Source of the DNA: Bremerella alba
Lineage (GTDB): Bacteria; Planctomycetota; Planctomycetia; Pirellulales; Pirellulaceae
Direction of reading: 5' to 3'
Length of the DNA stretch: 64,000 nt
Assembly (NCBI RefSeq): GCF_013618625.1
Contig: NZ_JABRWO010000017.1
Coordinates: 1 to 64,000 of the forward strand
Part shown: positions 16,215 through 25,678 of the stretch, one piece after another
Position numbering within the stretch: position 1 is the first letter of the stretch
Layout: every line of letters begins with the position of its first letter
Position numbers and translations under genes: made by a program
Notes under the pieces: model-generated
Database searches by the model: none
Told to the model about the DNA's origin: nothing
The model's input: the letters and a program-made list of their open reading frames with translations, nothing else

Positions 16215-17648
16215 CTACTGGGTTGCCGAAGAAGCGGCTGCTTGGCGATCGGCCCCCACCTCGCGCCAAAACCGTTTGAACTCGGCGGCGATGAAAAACG
16301 AACCTGTGACGACGAGCACGTCTTCCTTACCCATCGCGTTCAACGCTTCATGGAAGGCGACCTTGGCCTCATCAGTCGTATGAATTGGCAACGATCGGTC
16401 GTAATCAACCGTTTCGATCACTTTCAAAAGTTCCTGCGGACTGGTCGATCGGGTGCTGAAACCATATTTCGTAAACCAAGCCTGATCAAACGCGCCCAGC
16501 AGCTGCGAAAGCACCGCTGCATGGTCCTTATCGCCGCTGGATGCGAAGACCAGATGACGTCGCCGATCGGGGAAGTGCTTCAGCAGAACACGTACCAGCG
16601 CCGCGGCGGAAGCATCGTTATGGGCGGCGTCTACGATGACGATCGGACGGTCGGAACAACACTCGATCCGCGCCGGTAACTGCGTCGCTTGAAGGCCAGA
16701 CTGAAGGGCTTCCGGCGAGATTTCGTGTCCCAGTTCGCGTAGCTTTTCGACAGCCGCCACAGCCAGGCCTGCGTTGGCAACCTGGTGGTCTCCTTTGACG
16801 CTGACGACCAGCTGCTGTCGGGCAGACGATTGCCACTGGAACTCAAACGCCTGTTGAAAGGGGCTGCCGGCATCCGCTTCTTTCCAAGAGTCCGGCAGGG
16901 GGACGCTTGTAAACTGATCGCCCAGTTGATCGAGTGTCGAGCGATTCTGCGTGGCAACGTCCGCGATAACCTCTTGAGCTTCCGGCGCCATCACACCACT
17001 AATGACTGGGACCTGCGGTTTGATAATGCCTGCTTTCTCTCCGGCGATTTCCGCCAAAGTGTCTCCCAGCAGTGCGGTGTGATCGCGGCTAATGCTGGTG
17101 ATGATGCACAGAAGAGGGTGACAGACATTGGTCGAGTCGAGTCTCCCACCGAGGCCCACTTCTATGACGGCGAAATCGACTCCCCGTTCGGCAAACAGTA
17201 GAAAGCCCATGGCCGTGGTGATCTCGAAGAAGGTCAAGCGATCTTCCGCACTCGAGTTGGCATCCATTTGGGCAACGACCGGACGAACGGCGCTGACCAG
17301 TTCCACGATGTCTTCTGCCGTGCAGTTTCCGCCATCAAGCCAATAACGTTCTTCCAGCCGCTCTAAATGGGGCGAGGTGAAGCGTCCCACGCGGTGGCCA
17401 GCTTTCCAAAGAATGTTGGAAAGGAACGCCGAAGTCGAACCTTTCCCCTTGGTGCCGGCGACATGAACGATCTTCAGGCGATGCTGCGGATTGCCCAGCA
17501 GCTGCATGAAGGCCTGCATCCGATCGAGTGCGAAGTTCCGCGACCGGTAAGGAATATCGGTGGTGCGTTCGTAATTGATCCGCTGGAACAACCAATCCAG
17601 GGCTTCCTGATATTGAGGCGAATCGGAATCGGCTTGGCTGGCGTCCAA
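16215..17648 (-). CDS. folC: folylpolyglutamate synthase/dihydrofolate synthase
   Basis: Mur-ligase family enzyme that adds glutamate to folates, and possibly to dihydropteroate, in the cytoplasm. The ATP loop is VAGTKGKGSTSAF (residues 63-75). Further signatures are SPHLERLEERYWLDG, TFFEITTAMGFLLFAE, VIEVGLGGRLDSTNV, SISRDHTALLGDT, EKAGIIKP and the C-terminal-domain IVDAAHNDASA. Length (477 aa) is slightly above the usual 420-440. The start is TTG at 17648, because the first family block (YQEALDWLFQRINYE) begins 12 residues later and no ATG precedes it. It is isolated from upstream transcription by the terminator at 17788-17824. Confidence 0.94.
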   Translation of the reverse strand: MDASQADSDSPQYQEALDWLFQRINYERTTDIPYRSRNFALDRMQAFMQLLGNPQHRLKIVHVAGTKGKGSTSAFLSNILWKAGHRVGRFTSPHLERLEERYWLDGGNCTAEDIVELVSAVRPVVAQMDANSSAEDRLTFFEITTAMGFLLFAERGVDFAVIEVGLGGRLDSTNVCHPLLCIITSISRDHTALLGDTLAEIAGEKAGIIKPQVPVISGVMAPEAQEVIADVATQNRSTLDQLGDQFTSVPLPDSWKEADAGSPFQQAFEFQWQSSARQQLVVSVKGDHQVANAGLAVAAVEKLRELGHEISPEALQSGLQATQLPARIECCSDRPIVIVDAAHNDASAAALVRVLLKHFPDRRRHLVFASSGDKDHAAVLSQLLGAFDQAWFTKYGFSTRSTSPQELLKVIETVDYDRSLPIHTTDEAKVAFHEALNAMGKEDVLVVTGSFFIAAEFKRFWREVGADRQAAASSATQ

Positions 17649-18124
17649 CGAGGTGACTTTCTCGGAAGCGTAAGCGGGCAGTGGAAGCAGGTACCACCCG
17701 TTATTTTAACGAAAAAGCGTTTTTCCCCCACCGGCATCCACTGTTCCCTTGCTGAAAACAGCAAACTGAATGCAGAACGGCAAGAACAAAAAAAGGCCGG
17801 TTCACTGCGGGGGTGAACCGGCCTAATCAGGAGACGGACATTGTTATCAAACGGGGTCTCGTTTTGTTGGACAGACGCAACGAGAAGTTGGAGGTTGCAC
17901 GATGACGTTCAGGGAACACTTCGTACGAGCTTGTCTTTCAGTAATGCACTAGGCGTGCCAAACCTTCTAAAAACTTTCGGGCAACAACGCAAGTCTTGTT
18001 TCCGCAGCAGGTTACAAATTATCCTGCGAAAAACATACTGGCAGAGCTAGCGTGATTGTTTGTAACGATTGCAATTTGTACAAACGGGCTTTTGAAGTTC
18101 CTACCCAAACCGGCTGCCAGAAGA
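17649..18124. other. intergenic region between folC and DUF1559 gene
   Basis: This 476-base region holds a leftward terminator (17788-17824) and probably the folC promoter to its left. An inverted GTTTGTA/TACAAAC pair lies at 18058-18085, just past the DUF1559 stop. Short open frames have no recognisable features. Confidence 0.4.
17788..17824 (-). terminator. Rho-independent terminator (minus strand)
   Basis: AGGCCGGTTCAC (17794-17805) pairs perfectly with GTGAACCGGCCT (17813-17824). The preceding A-run gives a leftward U-tract. It lies 300 bases past the 18125 stop, so the DUF1559 transcript has a long 3' untranslated part or a weaker earlier end. Confidence 0.85.
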
Positions 18125-19135
18125 CTACAACTTGTTCCGCAGCGAGACCTCGCCGCCAAAGCGTGTCCCGATGGTCCAGTAAACGTTTCGGTCGACCGTT
18201 TCGGTGACCTTGCTGACACTTCCGTCGATAAACGCTGTGTTGACGACACCTGGATGAAAACTACGAGCGGTTACCGCTGCCATGCACGGCGCGTCTGGAT
18301 CGGCCCCTGCTTCGGTATTGTTGATGAAGTTTGCCGGCAACAGGCGACCATCAATCAGGAATAGGACGTTGGGCGTAAACATGGTTGTGAAACCGGTTTG
18401 ATGGACGTTTCCACTTACCCATGCCGAATGCCCCGAAGGATTCGTAGTTGCCGTGACATTACTGGTAATGATGTTGGATATATCGCCTTGAGACGGTGTG
18501 GCGTCGCCATCGAAATCACTGCTCGAATGGAATCGGGTAAAGGTATTCACCTCGCTCAAACCTATCGTATTACTCGTGCCGTCGACAAACTCGGAAATTC
18601 GCGTATACCGATTCGCTCCGAAAGCACCATCTCCAGATTGGGAACCGTTATAAACCATGAAAGTCCCGTGCGACATCGCATAGTTCGAGGGAAAATAATC
18701 CGCAGCACCATCGCCATCGATATCAACCGATCGGAGATTCACTTCCGAAGGGCATTTGAACATGTCGAGTTCCACCGACGGCAACGCGAAACCCAAGTTG
18801 GGAGCTGAAGCTGGGGGTGTACTATTGGATTGATAATTGGTGTAGTGGCTATCCCATTGAATTGCCGCTTCCAATGCACCTTGCTCGATGAATGGCAGGA
18901 TTCTCGCTAATCCAGACCATTCTCCACCGGGATTCCAGGAAGAAGGAAACGTATCGTAAGTGTCGTGATAGGAATGGCATGCCAGCATCAACTGCTTCAA
19001 ATTATTCGTGCATTGCATTCGCCGCGCGGCCTCACGCGCCTGTTGCACTGCCGGCATCAGTAACCCAACTAACACGCCAATAATGGCAATAACGACCAGT
19101 AATTCGACGAGCGTGAAACCAGAACGGCGTTTCAT
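18125..19135 (-). CDS. DUF1559 protein with prepilin-type N terminus (tandem copy 1)
   Basis: Planctomycete-specific DUF1559 protein. The N terminus carries a type IV prepilin-like cleavage/methylation motif, [16 protein letters not shown], followed by a hydrophobic helix. The [19 protein letters not shown] helix follows, and the C-terminal family motif is [18 protein letters not shown]. These proteins are processed like pseudopilins and occur in dozens of copies per planctomycete genome; their function is unknown. The next gene upstream (19370-20383) is a paralogue on the same strand. The two share the whole layout, including TGFTxxFxPN and the early VDGTSNTxxLxEV block. The 234-base gap with a terminator means they are separately transcribed. 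Confidence 0.93.
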   Translation of the reverse strand: MKRRSGFTLVELLVVIAIIGVLVGLLMPAVQQAREAARRMQCTNNLKQLMLACHSYHDTYDTFPSSWNPGGEWSGLARILPFIEQGALEAAIQWDSHYTNYQSNSTPPASAPNLGFALPSVELDMFKCPSEVNLRSVDIDGDGAADYFPSNYAMSHGTFMVYNGSQSGDGAFGANRYTRISEFVDGTSNTIGLSEVNTFTRFHSSSDFDGDATPSQGDISNIITSNVTATTNPSGHSAWVSGNVHQTGFTTMFTPNVLFLIDGRLLPANFINNTEAGADPDAPCMAAVTARSFHPGVVNTAFIDGSVSKVTETVDRNVYWTIGTRFGGEVSLRNKL

Positions 19136-19293
19136 TCAAGACGACCTTTGAAAAACTCAGGCAGGGTTTAGGGAGGAACGAGAAATCTTCCCCCGCGCTA
19201 GGTATTTGAATGATACCCATCTGAACGCAATAATCCGAGTGATTTTGCCTCGAATTTCGACGTTATTTTGTCTAATGAGGCAGACATAAGCAT

Positions 19294-19328
19294 TAAAAAC
19301 GCCACCTCAGAACGTTTCCGAGGTGGCG
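19294..19328 (-). terminator. Rho-independent terminator (minus strand)
   Basis: CGCCACCTC (19300-19308) pairs with GAGGTGGCG (19320-19328). The A-tract at 19294-19299 gives the leftward U-tract. It ends transcription of the 19370-20383 DUF1559 gene. Confidence 0.85.
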
Positions 19329-19369
19329 ATCTTGATCTTTAGGGTCAAAATCGGTCTCAATACGGCCGC

Positions 19370-20383
19370 TTAAAGCTCGTTCCGATTCAAGACTTCACCA
19401 CCGTTTCGGGTCGCTGCCGCGCGGTAAACACTTAAATTTACCGTATCGGTGACACGAGAGACCGATCCGTCCATGAACGCCACATTAACGACCCCGGGGT
19501 GATAGCTCCGGGCAGTCACGGCAGCGAGGGTCGGATTCGAGCTCAAACCGCTTCGGTCCTCACGGTTATTGGTAAAGTCGGCCGGAAGTGGCTGGCCTGC
19601 ACCGATATCAAAATCTGTATTGGGCGGGAAAAACGCGGTGAAACCTGTTTGATGGGTCTTCCCGTCGACCCACTCGGTATGGCCTGAATTACGTGTCGAG
19701 GTGGTCACGGTCGATTCGATATACGAACCGATGTCAGGAAACGAATTAATCTCTGCAGTACCGTAAGTCGCCGTATCGCGGTCGTAGTGGGTGTAGGCCT
19801 TTACTTCGGCAAGTGCCATGGTGTTGCTGGTACCATCGACCATATCGGCCATTCGCAAATACTTGCTCGGGACGAACGCCCCTTCGCCCCCATTGGAACC
19901 ATTATAGACGTACCACACGCCCATATTCAGGGCGTAGTTCAACGGATAGTGGTAGGCGTCTGAGCCATCAAAACGCCGCGTATCCTTGACTTCCGAAGGA
20001 CAAAGCAAGGTATCAATACGTACCGAAGGAAGTACGATCCCATTCACTTTGCCCTGGTTCTCGTGCGAGCCACCGACATGGTATTCGGTGTAATTAACGT
20101 TGTAGTCAATCGCGCTTTCAAGTGCTCGTTGTTCCATATAGGGAAGCAGGCGAGCCTGGGCAGACCACTGATTGGTTCCATCTTGCCAACTGGTGGGGAA
20201 CTTGGTGAACGTATCATGATAGTTGTGCGTGGCGAGAATCCACTGCTTCAACTGATTGGTGCATTGCATCCGCCGCGCGGCTTCGCGCGCTTGTTGCACC
20301 GCAGGCAAAAGCAGGGCAATCAAAATGCCGATGATGGCGATCACCACCAACAATTCAACAAGGGTAAAACCATTTCTTTTCAT
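19370..20383 (-). CDS. DUF1559 protein with prepilin-type N terminus (tandem copy 2)
   Basis: Paralogue of the 18125-19135 product with the same architecture. The prepilin-like start is [20 protein letters not shown], followed by the [17 protein letters not shown] helix and a C-terminal YHPGVVNVAFMDGSVSRV. It is 337 aa, essentially the same length as its neighbour. The internal loops differ (for example SYIESTVTTSTRNSGHTEWV), so the duplication is not recent. It is followed by its own terminator. A role in a pseudopilin-like cell-surface structure is inferred only from the N-terminal motif. Confidence 0.93.
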   Translation of the reverse strand: MKRNGFTLVELLVVIAIIGILIALLLPAVQQAREAARRMQCTNQLKQWILATHNYHDTFTKFPTSWQDGTNQWSAQARLLPYMEQRALESAIDYNVNYTEYHVGGSHENQGKVNGIVLPSVRIDTLLCPSEVKDTRRFDGSDAYHYPLNYALNMGVWYVYNGSNGGEGAFVPSKYLRMADMVDGTSNTMALAEVKAYTHYDRDTATYGTAEINSFPDIGSYIESTVTTSTRNSGHTEWVDGKTHQTGFTAFFPPNTDFDIGAGQPLPADFTNNREDRSGLSSNPTLAAVTARSYHPGVVNVAFMDGSVSRVTDTVNLSVYRAAATRNGGEVLNRNEL

Positions 20384-20877
20384 TTAATGGGGCCTTCTCT
20401 ATAAGGGATCATGGAGTGCGTGAGAACTCGATAGGCCAACAAAGCTGCCAGTTATGATACACAGTCTCAGTCCACTCGCTAGGCCTACTGGGGGATTCTT
20501 GCCTAATCAATCTCCAAGGATTCCAGCGGATCGTATTGGGGTGTAGAGGACGACCTAAATGCCTGCCAGGCCCCTATAAGCGGTAGAAACAGGACATTAA
20601 GAAGGGAAGATCGTGTGAAGTCCGCATCCTACGTAAGCTTGGTTCCTTGTCACTTGGCTGCGGTGGATTTATAGTCGGACTTTCCCTCTTTGGTTCTTTC
20701 ATCCATAGAAGGAGAAGGAAAAGCAGGCACCGCTAGCCGAACCAAGCTGGCTGAACTGCGTAAACAGGGGATATCGGGTCGAAATGCCCACGTTGTAGGG
20801 TACAAAGACTCGGCTATTATTCACTGCTCATCCGTTCTTCTTCACTATAAGCACCACCGTGGCTTGAAACAGGTTCC
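20384..20877. other. divergent intergenic region before the ABC operon
   Basis: This 494-base region should carry promoters for the leftward DUF1559 gene and the rightward ABC operon. It holds a solitary GCATCCTACG half-site at 20624-20633. The small frame at 20690-20890 ends inside the ABC gene start and has no protein-like features. I see no hairpin terminator or RNA gene. Confidence 0.4.
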
Positions 20878-21807
20878 ATGGCATCGGTAGAAACTCAACC
20901 GCAATCGTCCGCATCCTCGTCCAACAACGAAGTCGTTATTGAAACGCGAAACCTGACCAAGGTTTATCGCGATTTCTGGGGACGCCAAAAAGTACGAGCC
21001 CTGAAAGCACTCGACCTGGAGGTGCGTCGTGGCGAAATCTTCGGCCTCTTGGGTCCGAACGGTTCCGGCAAATCGACGACGATGAAGCTTTTACTGGGGC
21101 TGCTCTTTCCCTCAAGTGGTCAAGCGTTGGTCTTCGGGCAAGATCCGACCAACATCGCCACCAAGGAACGCATCGGCTATCTTCCGGAAGAGTCTTACCT
21201 CTACCGGTTTCTCGATGCCCGCGAAACACTCAACTTCTATGGCCAGCTGTTCAACATGCCAGCCGATGTTCGCCAAAAGCGAGTGAACGAACTGATCGAG
21301 ATGGTGGGGCTCAAATGGGCCGAACGACGTCAATTGAAGGAATACTCTAAGGGTATGACCCGGCGTATCGGTCTGGCCCAGGCCCTGATTAACGACCCCG
21401 AACTCATCTTCCTCGACGAACCGACCACCGGCTTAGACCCAATCGGTATTCGCGAGATGAAGGACCTTATCCTGAAGCTCAAAGCCGAAGGCAAGACGGT
21501 CCTGGTGACAAGCCACCAACTGGCCGACCTGCAGGACGTGGCCGACCGTATCGCCATTTTGCACCAAGGCGAGCTGAAAGAACTCGGTCGTGTGGATGCC
21601 TTGCTCAAGGTCAGCGATGAAACGCAAATTCGAGCCAAAGGCGTCAGCGAAGAAGCGAAGGCCGAAATCCGAGCAATCCTCGAACGGGAACATGCCGAGA
21701 ACATCTCGGTCGAGAACCCCACCACGACGCTGGAAGAACTCTTCCTGAATATCGTCCGCGAAAGCGAAGCCCGACCTGGTCGCCGCGCCGGTTCGGACCG
21801 TTCTTAA
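20878..21807 (+). CDS. ABC transporter ATP-binding protein
   Basis: Cytoplasmic ATPase subunit of an ABC-2-type exporter. Walker A is GPNGSGKST (59-67), the signature is YSKGM (156-160, a degenerate LSGGQ), Walker B is [13 protein letters not shown] (176-188) and the switch His lies in TSHQLAD. The C-terminal tail (about 230-309) ends with a [14 protein letters not shown] segment typical of CcmA/NatA-like exporters. It is the first gene of a four-gene run to 26953. The permease starts 64 bases downstream. The substrate is unknown. Confidence 0.94.
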   Translation: MASVETQPQSSASSSNNEVVIETRNLTKVYRDFWGRQKVRALKALDLEVRRGEIFGLLGPNGSGKSTTMKLLLGLLFPSSGQALVFGQDPTNIATKERIGYLPEESYLYRFLDARETLNFYGQLFNMPADVRQKRVNELIEMVGLKWAERRQLKEYSKGMTRRIGLAQALINDPELIFLDEPTTGLDPIGIREMKDLILKLKAEGKTVLVTSHQLADLQDVADRIAILHQGELKELGRVDALLKVSDETQIRAKGVSEEAKAEIRAILEREHAENISVENPTTTLEELFLNIVRESEARPGRRAGSDRS

Positions 21808-21871
21808 ATCCCGTTGCCTACGCACTTTGGCTCAACCTTCCACGCGAATCATCGATTAAGAAATAGTCATC

Positions 21872-23743
21872 ATGGGGATTGAAGACACTATCCAGCCGCT
21901 GAGTGAGTGGCTACTTCCCATCCCGGGGCAGCAACTCGGCGGGCTCCTTACCTTTTTGATTGCACTCGTCATCCTGATCGTCAGTGGTCTGGTGTTCGGG
22001 TTTGTCATGTCGGTATTCCGCAATGGCCCCTTCGAGGCGTTCTACGCCGTGTTCGGTACGGCCGTTAAATCGGTTCCCGAACTGCTTTCGATATCACCTC
22101 GACGCGTATGGGCGATGACCTGGCTCGCATTCCAGGAAGCGATCCGCAAGAAAGCGTTGCTGGTCTTCGCGCTGTTTATGGTCGTGCTATTGTTTGCCGG
22201 TTGGTACATCAACCCGAGCGCCGAACAACCGGTACGTCTCTACCTGACCTTCGTGCTGACCTTTCCCAAGTGGTTGGTCCTGCTGCTGGTGATCGGCCTG
22301 AGCGTTTTCAGTATTCCTGACGACATCAAACGCCGCACGATTTACACCATCTACACCAAACCAGTCTTGCCGAGCGAATTGTTCCTGGGGCGTCTGTTTG
22401 GTTTCGTCAGCGTGGGAACCATCGTTCTTTTCGCGATGGCTTTGGTTTCCTATGTCTTCCTCCTGCAAGGCTTTAATCACACGCATTACGTCAATGCCGA
22501 CAACCTCGTTTCCGGCCCAGATGGCACACTCATCGGCGAGACGACCGAAGCAGCTGGTCACAAGCATTCCCTAACCGTCTATCCCGACGGCAATGGCGAA
22601 ACCGACCGCACGCACGAACACCGCCATGCGATCAGCACCAACGAAGGATCTACTGGCCCAGAAGACAAATACGTCGTTCATGGCCCGACCGACATGTTCC
22701 AGGCCCGGGTGCGACACATCGGCACGGTCCGCTTCCTCGACCGCAGTGGTAAGAACGCGGCCCCGCGCGGAATCAACGTCGGTAAAGAATGGGAATACTT
22801 CAGCTATATCGAAGGGGGTACCTTCGGTGCGGCCGTTTTCAGCTTCAATGACATCAACGAAAACATGCTCACCGAAGTCACCGACGGTGACGAGACGAAG
22901 CAGATGCTTCCCGTTGAATTCAATTTAAGCGTTTTCCGAACCTACAAAGGCATCATCACCGAAGGGATTCGCGGAAACTACTACCTCAAGAACCCGGAAA
23001 CGGGTGCTCGTAGTATTGCGATCCCCTTTACCGCTAAGGAAGTGTCCGACCTCCACTACATTCCTCGCACGCTATCCAATTTCAAGGCCGATTCTGACAA
23101 GCCTGAACTGGATCTTCTGGAAGATCTCACCACCGAGGATGGTGGTCGCCTGGAACTGTGGATTCAGTGTGTCGAGCCGGGCCAGTACTTTGGTGTCGCT
23201 CAGAACACCGTCTACATCCTGGAAGCAAACCGCAACTTCACCCTGAATTACGTCAAATGCTACCTCGGCATTTGGTTCCAGGTGATTCTGGTCATCACGT
23301 TTGGCCTGGTGTTCAGCACCTTCCTCAACGGTCCGGTCGCCTTACTGGCGTCGTTCCTGGCTTTGGGCTACGGAAGTATTGCTGGAGAAGTGAAAGGCCT
23401 GGCCCGCAACGTTATCTTCGGCGAGAAAACCGGATGGTACGGGGGTGGTCCGGCGGAAGCCATGGTGCGATTATTCACGCAGAAGAACATCATGACGGAA
23501 CTTGGCGATTACTTCTGGGTAGATGTCGTCAAAGGTATCGACATGGTCTTTGCCTTTCTGATTTACGTTTTTGTGAACATGCTGCCAGATTACAGTGTGT
23601 TCGATACGCAAGGTTTCGTAGTCGACGGATATAGCATTCCCATCGCCGTCGTAGCGGAACAGTTCGTCACTGTTCTCGGCTTCCTGGTCGCATTAGTGGC
23701 GGTTGGTTACTTCTTTCTGAAATCGAAAGAAATCGCGGCATGA
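21872..23743 (+). CDS. ABC-2-type transporter permease with large extracytoplasmic domain
   Basis: Membrane subunit partner of the preceding ATPase. There is an N-terminal hydrophobic segment (GLLTFLIALVILIVSGLVFG), then an ABC-2-like start EAIRKKALLVFALFMVVLLF and about three further segments up to residue 200. A roughly 260-residue non-membrane domain follows, then a C-terminal membrane bundle ending FVALVAVGYFFLKSKEIAA-like. The soluble domain opens with a His-rich loop (GHKHSL, THEHRHAIS, about residues 229-250) that could bind metal. The stop overlaps the next start by four bases (ATGA at 23740), so translation is coupled. Confidence 0.88.
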   Translation: MGIEDTIQPLSEWLLPIPGQQLGGLLTFLIALVILIVSGLVFGFVMSVFRNGPFEAFYAVFGTAVKSVPELLSISPRRVWAMTWLAFQEAIRKKALLVFALFMVVLLFAGWYINPSAEQPVRLYLTFVLTFPKWLVLLLVIGLSVFSIPDDIKRRTIYTIYTKPVLPSELFLGRLFGFVSVGTIVLFAMALVSYVFLLQGFNHTHYVNADNLVSGPDGTLIGETTEAAGHKHSLTVYPDGNGETDRTHEHRHAISTNEGSTGPEDKYVVHGPTDMFQARVRHIGTVRFLDRSGKNAAPRGINVGKEWEYFSYIEGGTFGAAVFSFNDINENMLTEVTDGDETKQMLPVEFNLSVFRTYKGIITEGIRGNYYLKNPETGARSIAIPFTAKEVSDLHYIPRTLSNFKADSDKPELDLLEDLTTEDGGRLELWIQCVEPGQYFGVAQNTVYILEANRNFTLNYVKCYLGIWFQVILVITFGLVFSTFLNGPVALLASFLALGYGSIAGEVKGLARNVIFGEKTGWYGGGPAEAMVRLFTQKNIMTELGDYFWVDVVKGIDMVFAFLIYVFVNMLPDYSVFDTQGFVVDGYSIPIAVVAEQFVTVLGFLVALVAVGYFFLKSKEIAA

Positions 23744-25659
23744 ACAAGAATAAATCTTTTCAGCATAAAGTTATCTACGGCGTTTGCATGATCGTGATTC
23801 TTATCGCGGTCTCGCTGATCAGCCGTCCGGCGACCTCCGACCAACCTGGCGGAATGCTCGCCCAAATGCGCCGTGACTATCACATCTCGGATGCCCAACT
23901 CGGTAAAGTCGACCCGGCCAGTGAAGCCATGCGGCTGTCGCTATTGGGTCTCGACGGTGTGGCGATCACCTTCCTCTGGAGCAAACTCAACGAGTACCAG
24001 ATGACCGAGCAGTACACCCTCATGGAGGCGACTGCCAAGACCATCTCGTACTTGAACCCGCACCTGCTAAAGGTTTGGGAGTTCCAAGCGTGGAATCTGT
24101 CGTACAACGTGTCCCGCGAGTTCGACAACTACGAGCACCGTTACTTGTGGGTCAAGCGTGGTATCAACTACCACATGGACGGCACCGAATACAACTACAA
24201 CGAACCCCGCATGATGAACTCGATTGCCCACTTCTTCGGCAACAAGTTCGGCAACGCGGACGAAAAAGTTCAGTACCGCGAAATCTTCCCAGAGGATGAC
24301 CTCTTCCACGAGGAAATCCAAAAGCATTTGGAAGGGACCCCCTACTCGGTCACTGAAGATGCTGAAGGGGTGCAAGAGAATAAACCAGACCACTGGCTCG
24401 TGGCCCGTCTATGGGACAAATGGGCAACCGAAGTTGTGGACAATGGTTTAGGCAGCATCGGTGCCATGTCGCCCACGATTTTCTATCAGTATCCAGCCAA
24501 ACGACTGATGAATTTCGGGGAAGCCATCGAGAAGGAAGGGCACATTTCCGAAAAAGCTCAGGCTGCTTGGGCCCAAGCTTATGAAGAATGGAAAGAGTAT
24601 GGCGACCACGAAGTTCCCTCGACCTACGGCATCTCGATCAAGCTGAATGATTCGGATCGTCTGGCGAAAGAAATCGACGAAGCCAATAACAACTTCAAAA
24701 ACTCGTACGACAAATACACCAATCAGATCTCAGAAGAGAAGATCGCTAAGCTTCCTGAAGAAACGCAGAAAGCCCTCGATACGCCTGAGAAAGATCGTAC
24801 TGAAGAACAGATCCAACTGATTCAAGCGGTCCAAAATTCCTTGCGTGTTTCGCGAATTGAAACCGTGAAGTACATCCAGGAAAAAGCCAACGCTCTGAAG
24901 GAAGAAAAGCCTGACTCCCCCGAAGCGAAAGAGCTGTCTCAAACCGCATTAGAGGCCTCTCGTGAAGCGAACCGTTTGGGCGAGATGGAGTTCCTCAAAG
25001 GTGTCATCGAACGCCAAAAGGACATCGTCGCGTTCAACTACTGGCGAACACGAGCCCTCTCGGAAAGTACCGATCGTACGATCGAAGCTCGCCGCTTGGT
25101 CTTCGAAGCCCACGAGGCCTACAAAGACGCCAACTTGATCAAGGCCCGCGAGCTGTACGAAAAGGCCTGGGACAAGTGGATTGCGATCTACGATGACTAC
25201 CCAGAACTTCGTGACGACGCATCGGCCGACGTGCTGTCGGATTCCATCAAGGAATACCGCGCTCTCTTGAATCAATTTGACGAAGACATTTCTCCAAACT
25301 TCCCGCTGATCGACATTCTGCGTTCCAACTCAGATGTGTTCGTCGAACCGGTCTGGAACCCGGATGATCAGCCGACTCCGGCCAATAAGCCAGACGAAGC
25401 GACCGAGGAAAAAGCCGAGCCAATGGATTCCGAGCCAATGGATTCCGAGCCAATGGATTCCGAGCCAATGGATTCCGAGTCGGCAGACAAACCGGAAGCA
25501 GATCCAGCAAAGGAAGAATCTTCCGAAGAAGCGACTGCTGAGAAGCCTGCCGAAGAGGCAGCCGATACCGAGTCAAGTGATGCCGAGCCAGCCGACGAGC
25601 CTGCCGAATCGACCGAAACGGCTACGGACTCAGAGGAAACAGCAAGCTCCGATTCGTAA
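23740..25659 (+). CDS. membrane-anchored hypothetical protein with acidic tandem-repeat tail
   Basis: I do not recognise a domain. A single N-terminal membrane segment (VIYGVCMIVILIAVSLIS) anchors a large periplasmic region. This region is mostly helical with Tyr/Trp-rich TPR-like stretches such as LLKVWEFQAWNLSYN and LWVKRGINYHMDG. It continues into coiled-coil-like Glu/Lys-rich sequence and a DANLIKARELYEKAWDKW repeat-like helix. The last 90 residues are an Asp/Glu/Pro/Ala/Ser-rich tail that includes four exact EPMDS units. The gene is translationally coupled to the permease and precedes another membrane gene, so it is probably an accessory subunit of the ABC system. Function unknown. Confidence 0.8.
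   Translation: MNKNKSFQHKVIYGVCMIVILIAVSLISRPATSDQPGGMLAQMRRDYHISDAQLGKVDPASEAMRLSLLGLDGVAITFLWSKLNEYQMTEQYTLMEATAKTISYLNPHLLKVWEFQAWNLSYNVSREFDNYEHRYLWVKRGINYHMDGTEYNYNEPRMMNSIAHFFGNKFGNADEKVQYREIFPEDDLFHEEIQKHLEGTPYSVTEDAEGVQENKPDHWLVARLWDKWATEVVDNGLGSIGAMSPTIFYQYPAKRLMNFGEAIEKEGHISEKAQAAWAQAYEEWKEYGDHEVPSTYGISIKLNDSDRLAKEIDEANNNFKNSYDKYTNQISEEKIAKLPEETQKALDTPEKDRTEEQIQLIQAVQNSLRVSRIETVKYIQEKANALKEEKPDSPEAKELSQTALEASREANRLGEMEFLKGVIERQKDIVAFNYWRTRALSESTDRTIEARRLVFEAHEAYKDANLIKARELYEKAWDKWIAIYDDYPELRDDASADVLSDSIKEYRALLNQFDEDISPNFPLIDILRSNSDVFVEPVWNPDDQPTPANKPDEATEEKAEPMDSEPMDSEPMDSEPMDSESADKPEADPAKEESSEEATAEKPAEEAADTESSDAEPADEPAESTETATDSEETASSDS
25417..25476 (+). repeat. four tandem 15-base units inside coding sequence
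   Basis: GAGCCAATGGATTCC is repeated four times without change, encoding EPMDS four times in the acidic tail of the 23740-25659 product. The identical third-codon positions indicate recent slippage expansion, so the copy number may vary between strains. Confidence 0.9.
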
Positions 25660-25678
25660 GGCCTCATCTCGAGTGAGC

